Assembly: GCA_017562135.1 (NCBI GenBank)
Contig: QEYB01000556.1
Coordinates: 1 to 64,000, forward strand
Length of the DNA stretch: 64,000 bases
Reading direction: 5' to 3'
Origin: Dipylidium caninum
Taxonomy: Eukaryota; Platyhelminthes; Cestoda; Cyclophyllidea; Dipylidiidae
The translations under genes and the position numbers were made by a program. Below are positions 12,777-23,200 of this stretch, in pieces. Numbering within the stretch: the first letter of the stretch is position 1; each line of letters begins with the position of its first letter. The notes under the pieces are model-generated. The model was not told the origin of the DNA. It ran no database searches and saw only the letters and a list, made by a program, of their open reading frames with translations.

Positions 12777-14686
12777 GATAAATAACAATACTAGGCCGGG
12801 GGATGAGCGTCGTGTGTACCCGGGCCGAGGGGAAAGTGTTTGGGCTGAGAACATCAAATTCTTCGCTCTAAGCATGTATTAGAGCAAATAAATACATGTT
12901 TAAAGATATGCCGAAAATTCCAAAAATCTATTGGTTTCAAATTATTATGGTTCTGAACATCATACGGTTGGCATAAGTATCAAAATGGGACAACGGAAAA
13001 TTTGCTGTATACTAGGGTAATATCTCCGATTTCAAGCTACTAAAATAAAATTTTTGATAATGTGAAGAAGTCTGAGGTGCGACAAATTGCAAAGCACCTG
13101 CATCTTAATTTATATTAATGGGTCATCAGTAAACGACACCTATATTGTAGTTCGTTGTCTTCCCATTTACCTGTTTTCAAACTTCGCGAACAGTTGTGGT
13201 TGAGGCGGTTAAATATCTTTAAAACCCTGAGGATTGTACAGCTAAACCATAAGTGCTTGGCGAAGGACAAAGTAAAGAACTCTACATCACGTGGCCGTCG
13301 GAACATTCACCCTTTCATATATAACCACAATATGCAACTAATTCTCAAACTAGTACAAGTCCACATGATTCCCCATTGCTCTAAGCACGCATGCATTCAA
13401 GGATCACTTCCTCCAAAGAATACACACAAGTCCTTCGTACAACATCATCCTCGAGTCCCTTTTCCTTGATCTTCCCTTGGACCGATTTAAGTAGCTTACA
13501 TTATAAGTCGTGTCCATTCTCAATTAAATTTGGCCCGCTCTCCAGTTCCACTATTTATCTCCAATTGACCAAAAAAGTTATATGGTCTCATATAAAGTGC
13601 CTGACAGCCTATAATGAAACCACACTTCTGGCCAACCGTCAATTATGTTAGCGTCATTGATACCATCTAGCGAATCCATGGCTTGGCTACAGAACACAAT
13701 CCGACCTTATACACTATCTACCAAACGAGGCGTCTATATTCGAGTATTCCAGCCCTCGGTACGTCTTCAGTCCAAAGGACATAGATCAGATAACGGAAAC
13801 GGGAAAATTATTTTTTGAACCTGTTTTAGACTTACTTCTATCACATCGCGATAGTTAATTGGACTTGCATGCAGAGCCGATAGCTCTTTCAATTTACACA
13901 CAGGTAGCGATGTCAACGAAGTATCAACTTGTTACTACGACCAACATACTAATGGGCAGAGCATTAAAGGAAATGACACACAATAAATGGTAAGTGATAA
14001 CAAATAACCTCGTAACTAAAAATAAGCTGTTTCTTTAGTGGGGTTACGATAGAGGCTTCCTATTTTATCTGGGAGCAAAGTCGCAGGTTCGCGTCTGTGA
14101 ACATAGCGAGGGAATATATACGTACAAAATGTCAGAATTCAAGATATTCCCGCCAATATCGGGGATTCAATAAGTCAATAAATACGATTTTCAATCATTT
14201 ATTTAAGTTTATGTTAATTGCGACGTTAGATAGAGCAAGACAGAGACAATAGGCACAAAAAATATCTGAACAAAAAAATCAAGGATGAAAGTTTAATCGC
14301 TAAACAGACGATTCATGGGTCAACACGTCGCGTTATTCAATGGATTTGGCATGAACCACAAAGGATTCCCATAATTTGAGCGTCTAACAAAAAAAGCGTC
14401 GCATTATATGATATTCCAGGTTCAAATAAGCTGTATTAGCGGTAACAGTCAGTTAAAACAAACGTAGGTAAAAAGGTGGATGTAAAGCAATTTCTGGTAC
14501 GCCAATAAACATTTCTTAATGCAACAGTCTATGTGAATATACAAGTTTAAGCAATTATTAATCGGCCAAATCTCAAGAGAACACAGTAAACCTCTTAAAT
14601 CTCGTGTCTACACACCGTCCCGCCTGATTGCACAGGAAGATTAAGAAGTCATCTTAACTCCTTATTCGTGAAATCCCTATGTTTGT
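12777..14686. other. Intergenic region between TACC and sorting nexin genes
   Basis: No recognised gene. The minus strand has one exon-like segment, about 13836-13930. It is an open frame reading L-K-E-L-S-A-L-H-A-S-P-I-N-Y-R-D-V-I-E that ends exactly at a strong GTAAGT donor. I could not join it to either neighbour in phase. The plus strand around 13155-13651 is open in two frames and C/T-rich but resembles nothing known. Confidence 0.4.
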
Positions 14687-17264
14687 TCATGATACTTCTA
14701 ACGCAAACAAGATGCTTTCAATCAAAGATAGCGGCTCTAAAATTAATATAATAAAGCGAACCTTTTCTTGCATTTGAAGCATCATTGTTAGGTAGGAAAT
14801 GATGGCCGCTTTGAATTCATTAAAACGGGCCTCATCTACATGTTCGAATTCCTTTTTTATGGTTGTCGAAATTTTCTCAAAGTCTTCTTCACTTTCTTCG
14901 GCTCTGTGAGCTAACTACAAGTTGAACGATTTAATTTTGTCAGTTGATAACACCTAAATAAATACAGTTTTACAAACAAAACAAGGATGAAGTACAAAAT
15001 ATTTCCTCTAGCATACGAAGCAGTGAAGCCGAAAAAATATCATTGAATTAGTCTTTTCGCTAAACTGAAGAAAATGAGTTTGAATAACCGAAGAATATCA
15101 GTTGCAGAGTAATGGGAATCGCTACAATTGTGTCGAATAAAAATAAGTTTATCCTAAAGGTAATTAACTAATATAAATTGTAATTTCACCGAACGACAAA
15201 AAACAATAGGAAAAAATAAGCAATTGAAAGAAATATTACTACGATTACGAAGTTTTAAATCTCCAAGATTCTGCATGCTTTACAAAAAGCATCGTAGCAA
15301 CTTACATCCTCAATTTCGCGTTCAAGGGTTGGGATTCTAGCGCGGTCAGACTTTGGAGACATTTCAATGCGAACCTTCTGCTCACGCTTGCCTCGCAGGG
15401 CAGATTCACAATCCCGGCACAACTTGAATAAACGAATCCGTTCTGCTAAAGTATCCTAAAGCGAACAAAAATCAATAACGAGCATGAAAATTGGGAATTA
15501 CTTGCAAGATATAAGAAAGAAGTTTAGCAGTTCATGTAATAAATATGGCTCAATGATTCAATTTTGCGTATAGATTGTAAAAAATACGAGTTACAGTAAA
15601 AAAAAACCATACTGTAAGACACAATGAGAGCGTGTTGGAAAAACGTCAAGAAAATCGGTAAGGTAAAAAGAGAAGGGAGTTCCTCGTTCCGCATTAAGTG
15701 ATAGTTTGTATGAACAGCCAAAAAATGCTTCAGAGTAGTTAGTGAGAAATCTATTATACACACTTAGACTAAAACTCCAAGATTATAATAACAAAAGGCG
15801 GTAAAAAAACAATCGTCTCGTTAATTTTTCAGCAGGCCTCGAACGTAATCTGCAGAACAACATTGTAGGAATTTAAAGTATTATATGTTGCAGAAGTATT
15901 ATACCAAAAAATAATTGTATGCAGAATCCGTTTTCGTAAATCCATAGATATCGCAAGAGAAAAATAGTATAGAGAAACGGTGAAAAAGTACTCTATTAAA
16001 GTTTCCGTAATAATAGCATATCATACATTTGATATTATGCACACAATTTAAAATTGAAAGAGAAATAGCAAATAACCACAGTATACCTTGGAGGACTGAA
16101 TCATGGAAAGAACACCCTTCGTGTATTCGACCAAAAAAGTAGACTGAGCCTCAGCCTCGACCGAAGTAAACTGCGCAATTTGTTCCTCAGTATCAGCAAG
16201 TTTACCTAAGGCTCTAGCTAATCCAGTGTGTTCCTCCACATTTGCCAAAACAGAAATAGACTTCGAAGAGGCGAGGACAGAAGTCGCTAGATCTAAAGGG
16301 TGTTAGAGATAACCTGCTCGTCTGCCTATGGAACTCACCATTCTGGTCCAGAACCAAATTTAACATAGCACCATAGAGGCGGCTAGTTTGTATATCCCAG
16401 TTTTCCAGTTCTTCTTCTTTTAAGTCAAAGTACTATAACCAACATGCAGCGTACAATATTTGATGTAAAAAATAAAAAAGAAAACGTGGGCAAAAAACCT
16501 CATCGGTTTCATCCATTCGAAATGTGAGCTTCCCAACAACATCGCCAACATTTTTCAGCAGTTTTAAAGCATTTACTCCAGAAAGGGATTGGCCACTGGA
16601 GTATCGAGGAAGTTCGCTTTCCAATTTCAAAAAGTTTTGAACATCCTGGTCATTTATTAAAAGAGGATGGTTGGCAATTCTATGTAGAAAACTAGTGAGT
16701 AAAAACAATTGGAAAAAAAAACCATTCAAGAGAAACCCTGCGCTTCTCAATAAAATCTGAATCAGCAGAGCTACTCTTCGACAGGCGCAGCTTTGTTGTG
16801 CCTATGGGATTAACGAGAAAAAAAAAAGTACCGATAACATTTTTCTCTGGGGGACATGGAATAATCAAACCCTGCTGAAGATACTTCGCCTTCAATTTTT
16901 CATACAAACCAAGGAAGTCAGAAAACCGACGCTGAACACACGTAGTGGATTTTTCGAAACAAGGCATATTAGTCTACCAATAAAAAAGGATATAATACTT
17001 ACCGTGGTTTTAACGGTGTAAACAACATAAGACGACATTCCATCTCCCACCTTCTCCGGATTAAGAACTTTAACTGAAATTACAATCGGTTCTGAGACAA
17101 AAGATAGTGAGGCCGGAGGCTAAAATTTAGGCTACTGCTAACAGTCGCACATACGGGCATCACATTCGGCAAGATGGTAGCCACAGAAGAATGATCACCT
17201 ACATAGTAGACGCGAATTACAGGGGTTTACCGAAAACATTATCCGCCGCCTGCTTGCAAAATTC
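14687..17264 (-). CDS. SNX1/2: Sorting nexin 1/2 (PX-BAR, Vps5-like), 5' end missing
   Basis: SNX1/2 bind PI3P on endosomes through the PX domain, bend tubules with a BAR domain, and work with retromer in cargo recycling. Exons on the minus strand: 17264-17231 (tentative), 17091-17003, 16973-16832, 16801-16723, 16691-16499, 16432-16339, 16292-16087, 15455-15306, 14914-14687. All joins agree in phase. PX hallmarks in order are LNPEKVGDGMSSYVVY, RRFSDFLGLYEKL (with the lipid-binding Arg), CPPEKN and IEKRRVSLE. The BAR/Vps5 part follows (ARALGKLADTEEQIAQF, then FEKISTTIKKEFEHVDEARFNEFKAAIISYL). About 404 residues are visible against about 520 in human SNX1/2; the acidic N-terminus was not found. 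The usual C-terminal YWEAFLPE-like motif is absent. Reading on past 14762 gives 24 unrelated hydrophobic residues and a TGA, so a last exon may be missing. Three introns are only 29, 30 and 31 bp. Confidence 0.87.
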
Positions 17265-17570
17265 CTTAAAATGAATAATAAATACGGCAACAAACCGAAT
17301 CACTATGAGAGAGCATGATGGCAGAAGAACCGCGGGAGTGACACAACTTTGAAAAAGGCAAAAACAGTAAATAATTCAAACAGGCTTAAAAAAAGTTATG
17401 CGAAAACGTGAAAAACAAAATTCAAGAGGTAAAGCAACTGGTTAGATTAAAAATATCATACAATACAGAGTGACCAAAATTTGGCACAGTAAAAAGTTTC
17501 GCGAACACGAAGGGCTATATATTGCAAAAAGTAGTGATATTTAGTGTCATAACGTTGCGAGCGAAGTAAG

Positions 17571-19697
17571 TGCTGTGTCCTTGTAATCCTGTCACTAATT
17601 TTTGTTGCCCAATGTCTACGCCTTCTATTTGTCAGCAAGTAACTCGCTTCATTTCTCTTTCCAACTTCTAGATCTATTTGAACTTTGCAATTTCTTGTAT
17701 TGTTAAGTTGTTCGGCATTAAGATCGGCCTTTTTACTGGCAAACTGTTGAAAAACTAGGCATGTTCACTGTTGCATTGTTTTTGTCTTCCCGGGGCTTGT
17801 GGCTCGCAGCCCTCTGCAACCGTAGCGCTCGCTGTCCTTCATTCCCGTGAACAGGTTTTCCCGTCTGTTCTGTGCTTGTAACTGCCTTCCACGAGGTCAA
17901 CTACAGTTGCTGAGCTCACTCGCCTCGCAGTGTGAGCTGGGAAGGCGGAAGGGTATCTTCCGCGGGCCTTTAGTTCTGCAGTCTCCCTTTGGGTGGCGAG
18001 CAAGGCATGCAGTTGAAGATCGGTCTCAGGAGTGAATATGCCTGCAGGAAATGGAATGTGCCCGCTACCTGGTGTTTCGTGGCACCGATCGGCGACATGG
18101 TTTCCTACACGCAAACGCCCATCCTTTCGACATAATTCGCACCGACAGGGCTGCGAGAGTCGTCTCCCGCGAGCTCCTCTCCATTGCGGGCTCCACGTGT
18201 GTGAAATTCGAGAGATGATCTCGTGGCAACTTGTCAGCGGTCTTGACATCGCCCACGTTAGTTGCCCTGCCTCGAATGTGCCCCCACCGTGGTGAAGGCA
18301 ATTCCCGGCCTCGGAGGGTTTTGTCGCAAGAGGGCATGCAGGCCGGTTTGCCTCCTCTATTAGGGCCGCCAAACTTTATGGTCGCCAACCGCGTCCATAC
18401 AAATAGTTGGTGAACCCTCGTCACTCAACATTTCAGCAATTTAAACCTCTCCAGGGATATAATAATATTATGGACTCACACGCATGCCATGTCGGAGGAG
18501 GCGCATTTTTGACAGGCGGACGCTGCTCAAACGAGACCTCTCACATCCGGCCGAGTGCGTCGAGTGAGTGTATTGCCTCACGGTATGGTGCACGCAGTGG
18601 CGGGTGTTGTGCCCTTCGTGTCCATTTCGGGCGTCAGATGTCCCTTGCGGCCTCAGCCGGACAGCGAGGCGTGCGATGAGCGGCGCTCCGAATGGGCTAC
18701 AAGAAATGTGCACGACTGAGTTGCCTAGACAGGCTGCCTGCTCCAAAACACCCACTTGGAAGGGTTTTGCCACATGGCCTCGCAGTCGCACTTTGCCACT
18801 TGCGTTTGCCGCCTCTTCCGCCCTACGTGCAAGCAGTCATGTGCTCATCGGCGTCACCTCAACCCCAGGAGATGCATTATTCCCAGCAGCACGCTGAAAT
18901 GAGGTAATTTGCATCATATCCACGAGTCACTCACATGTTGATTGCCATATTTACAGCATTTCATCGGAATAGCCGTCGCCAGAGAGGAGACAATAGGTTT
19001 TTTTGTCCTGCAACACTAATTCGTGTTTTTCTCTTATCCCAATCTAAGTCCCACGGTCGATCTTCGAAGAGCAGTTCCGCCTGAGTAAACCATCCTAACT
19101 GGCGGAATTAAATCACTGTTACCTTCACGAACGCGATTTATTCACAGGCGGGACTGAATGAACTTGTCAACATGTACGTAAGCGAAATTCAGTTGCTCAA
19201 ATCAAGAAGCGCCGAAAAGATGCACAAAACTCGTGTCTCCCGCCACCAACAAGATTGTCCTCTCATACCTCGTCTTCGTGAGCAACGGTTAGGGAAACAC
19301 TTGACGCTAATCTCTCGCAGCCTCAGCCTCCATTAGCTAGTGAACATGAACTCATTCCGCACAGACGGTTACATGCTGAGGCTGTCCAGTTCGTGTGGCG
19401 TATACGTGGCCACGTGACCGCAAACTGTACGTTGAGAAAAGTTGGCCTGGCGGGTGGGGGGTGGGGGAATTGTCATTAATGTCGTTGTGAAAGTGAAAGG
19501 AGGAAGGTTTTACTGTTCGCCCACTTCTTGATTGTGAGCGGCTCCAATGTCAAGCCGTGAATCTCTTCCCGTGCCATTGTATGGCGCTCATATCGTCACG
19601 TCGTTGTTCCACTCAGTGCTCCTGGGTAGCTAAATTATTTGCTTTTTGCTTCAATAAAGCCTCATCATCCAAAAGTTTCCACTTCGTGCTGAGCACA
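17571..19697 (+). repeat. Dispersed ~2.1 kb GC-rich repeat, copy A
   Basis: This copy aligns end to end and in the same orientation with 28799-30919, with roughly nine bases in ten identical in the stretches I compared by eye. It starts with TG and ends with CA. It has a TATA-like tract near 18458-18471 and an AATAAA about 45 bp from its right end, all features of a long terminal repeat read left to right. I see no target-site duplication and no gag/pol frame next to it. The minus strand carries a 177-codon open frame (18372-17839) shared with copy B. Its left edge lies about 300 bp upstream of the first sorting nexin exon I could place. A solo LTR or a non-autonomous element are both possible. 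Confidence 0.75.
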
Positions 19698-20220
19698 GTG
19701 TTCTGCTTTTTGTTAATTAAACACTCTTTGGCTGTAACTGCGTCTTGGTTTATTTATTCACATTAAACGTTAATATTTTGGTTTGTTATTTTGTTTTATT
19801 CAATCATATTAATTTTTTTGTAGGTCATGTTTTGTATAACCTTTTAAAAGTGCTACATGATATTAACAATTCACCCTCTCTAGCCTATTCCCACATCTCC
19901 CTTTTCAGTATGTCCCTCCCTCTACTTAAAAATTGACCCTTTTACTGGTATCTTTTTTCTTATCTGATAAACGTTTTCCTTTATCCCGGTTATGTTACAA
20001 GTTTTAAATTCGCTTTTCACATCTGATGCGGCCCCTATTGCACCCCCTGCTTTTTACCTTTTTTCTTAGACGTCACCTTTTTAAGTATATTTCAGCTTTA
20101 TTCGGTTAAGTATTTTTTATTATGGCTTTTTGCTATTTTGATATTTTTGTATCTTCTTTATTTTTCCAGCCTTCCAAATCGTTTTCTCCCAACTTTTCTC
20201 CGCAATTTATTATTTCAGAT
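19698..20220. other. NTPDase upstream region, T-rich
   Basis: This stretch is strongly T-rich on the + strand and has no recognised gene. It presumably holds the promoter or 5' UTR of the ecto-NTPDase gene. No clear TATA box or splice leader acceptor could be assigned. Confidence 0.4.
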
Positions 20221-23200
20221 ATGAATCTTAAGCTGTCTTCACTTGCAAGCAAGAAGCGTCTTAAATGGATCTTACTGTTTCTCATTATTTTGGTCTTCCT
20301 TTCTCTTCTTATTCTGGTTATATTGTACATAATTGCCTGTAATGTCGGACATGTTGTAAGTTATTACTGTATCTTTATGGGCTTGTTGTAAGTTCTAGAT
20401 GTACTAAGCAATTATGGCCTAACGCACTAGACATTCAACTATTTTCCCAAACTGTCGGCTCTCTTTCACTTGATTACAGCTTTCAATTTTAGTGTCTGTC
20501 ATAGACTAACAAAGTTAATTGGCTTTTGAAACAGCAATTATACCGAGTGATCAACTTTTTTGTCTAAAACAATTCGCTACACCTTTTCACTTATCATTTG
20601 TTTTTTTTTAAGTATACGCTCTTGATAGACGCCGGATCTACCTCCTCCAAGTTGACTGTATTTAAGTGGAAGGATTGGCCTTTTCAGAAGAACGGCTATG
20701 TAGAAGAGGTTATGATGGCAAGAGTCAGTAAGTTGAGGAGTATAATACGCACTACTATGCATTTTAGGATCAAATTACGCAAAACAATCTGTTTCGTTCT
20801 TTTCCCAAGTTCTCCTTTAAAAACGTCTCTTCCTCTAGTTATATAAAAACAGCTTATGTTCAAGGCGACTGCTTTACTTAGCACAGCCAGTTGCTTCCAC
20901 TTGAGCGCTGGTAAGTTACACAGCACACGCCACTTGACTTCTGAAAATCATCTAATGTCTAAGATTCTTTTCTGGTGCCAAAATAACACGTTTTGCCAAT
21001 TACACTTTATTTTTCATAGCTTCTTTTATTTGATTTTTAATTTTTTAAGGTTAGAATCAACTCACGAAGACGATAAAAATTTAATTATATTCATCTTGAA
21101 GGTTGATGATTGTCGAACCTAAACTTATTCCGATTGATCTTTTACCTCAGAACCGGGGATTTCTGCATACAAAGGAAACCCTGAAAACGCCTCCAAAACA
21201 TTGCAGCCACACATACAACGGCTACTAGAACAGGGAATCCCTTCACAGTCTCAAAGTTCCTCACGCATGTTCCTCGCTGCCACTGCAGGCATGCGCCTAC
21301 TCACGTATGTTACTATTGCTCTACAAAAGTTCCTGTTTGAGCCGGCTACTATCTTGTATTGAGCCCCCGTAATAATCCATTTAGAGAAGATATTCATTGA
21401 AGACAGGTCTCTCATGACTAAATTGTATATTAAGTTTGGCGAAAGTGTTACTTGAAGCCCAAGCCCCTAAGTTGATCAGGGATTATAATAAGCAAGTTAC
21501 GTTAACATTTAGGCTGGAAAATGCGCTCAAATCGGAAGCGATAATTGAGGACCTACAGTTGCAACTGCCTCGGACTGGTCTGGTGGTGAACAACCCATAC
21601 TCCGATGTTCGAATAATGAGTGGGAGAGATGAGGGCATATACGCATGGATAACCGTCAACTACTTGGCCAAAAAATTAGGAGCTGTAAGATATGTCTCCA
21701 GGTTACCCAAAATTCCCATCCTTTATTGACGCGACATGTGTAGCGACAGTGGGGTTTGTGCCAATCTTTTGCACAACTACCCGTAGATGCTACACCTATC
21801 AATATCCCCAGTTATTTCAAGGCCTTAAAATTGTGTAGTAGCCCGACCTACTTTAACCGTTATCCGCCAATTTGCGTGATCACTCCCTAGACAGGAGAAG
21901 TAACCTTGTTTTTGGAAGAGCTCGGTTGTCATATTACTCATAGTTGATTGCTACACTTTTCTCAGGTTATCTCATCAAGAGAAGAAACCATGGTTCTCCG
22001 ACAAACGAAACTATTAATTTCTTTTTTTAGCATTGACGCATAGAGTTAAGAAGGTATGATGTATAAGTTATCCGAGCAGCACAGGGTCCCCAACTGCTAT
22101 TAGTGTTTGGCTGAGAATATTATCACCGGTCTCTGGGATTTAGACGTCATTCTCTTCAGATTGTACAGTGGCCGGTTCTTTTCACTCACTACACCATTCA
22201 TACGAATGGACAGATGCACTTTGTTGCTTTGGGCGTTTTTGGAAGTTCGTTACTTTCACATTCGTGTTGTCGTTAAGATTAGCGTATGAGGTAAAAATTG
22301 TCTAAGGTTATAATATAGAAAAGCTATTGCTTCCAGGCATGAACTTGGCGACGTAACTGATATCGTGGTACACACTTTCCACTAAGTGAAACTGCTGCAA
22401 CTTCTCGGCTTTCGTAAAGAAGAATGTAGATTTTCGTCACCCTAATTCAGAACCCACTTATGTGTCGCCCCTTGAACCCAATTCACAAATTCCTCTTCCA
22501 TCTCAAATCTGCGGAGAATATGAGGGTAGTTCCTAATGCTTCAACTGTTAGTATTATCGAGCGAAGATAGATGCAGTAATAAATAATTGGAAATTGTTCA
22601 TTTGTTCACTTTTTCATGACCATGCACTAGACTCCTTCCCTTTCCATTGTTTCGCAGTTGTTAAACTGCAGGATGAATGCTTATGAGATGTTACTACCAC
22701 CGTTGCTTTCGAAAAAATTTGTCTTGAAGGGAGTTGAGTAGTATTTGGTCTCTAATTATTTCAGCCTAAAGTGTCTCCGGTGGAGGAGAAGGCGACTCTG
22801 GGTGCTTTGGATCTTGGCGGCGCCAGCACTCAAATCGCTTTCGTCCCGCAAGATTCCAGCCCAGCCCCACATACCTCGACGAGAAGTCTCTTTGGAAAGA
22901 AGTATACCTTATACAGTTACAGCTATTTGTGCTACGGAAAGTCCGCTATGGAGAAGCGGACATGGGCTGAAATAATAGGCAACCAAAGCTCTGTAAGATT
23001 TCATCTCTGCCCCCCCTCCCCCCCTCCCTCACTCCATCATCCTAAACTCTCGCATATGTTCTATTGACACGTCATATGCATTTCGGGGGGCGAAGATAGA
23101 GGAAGGGTTGGGCTTCCCACGTCTTTCTGCAGTTGAAAGTCATTTCCACTTTGCCAGTAGACGTTGGCTTTCCTCATATATCCTTGAAAAAAAATGTCTA

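Noticed and set aside
14120..14165. Minus-strand frame reading YWREYLEF then stop, considered as the missing sorting nexin last exon
   Set aside because: It resembles the SNX YWEAFLPE end only in two residues, and there is no AG acceptor between the preceding stop and the motif.
18065..18424. Second long minus-strand frame in repeat copy A as a protein gene
   Set aside because: It overlaps the 177-codon frame in another phase. Several frames are open there because of GC content, and no domain is visible.
21435..21512. Longer exon 4 of the NTPDase starting at 21435
   Set aside because: It is open and in phase, but it adds 26 residues absent from the family. The acceptor at 21511-21512 gives the usual spacing between ACR2 and ACR3.
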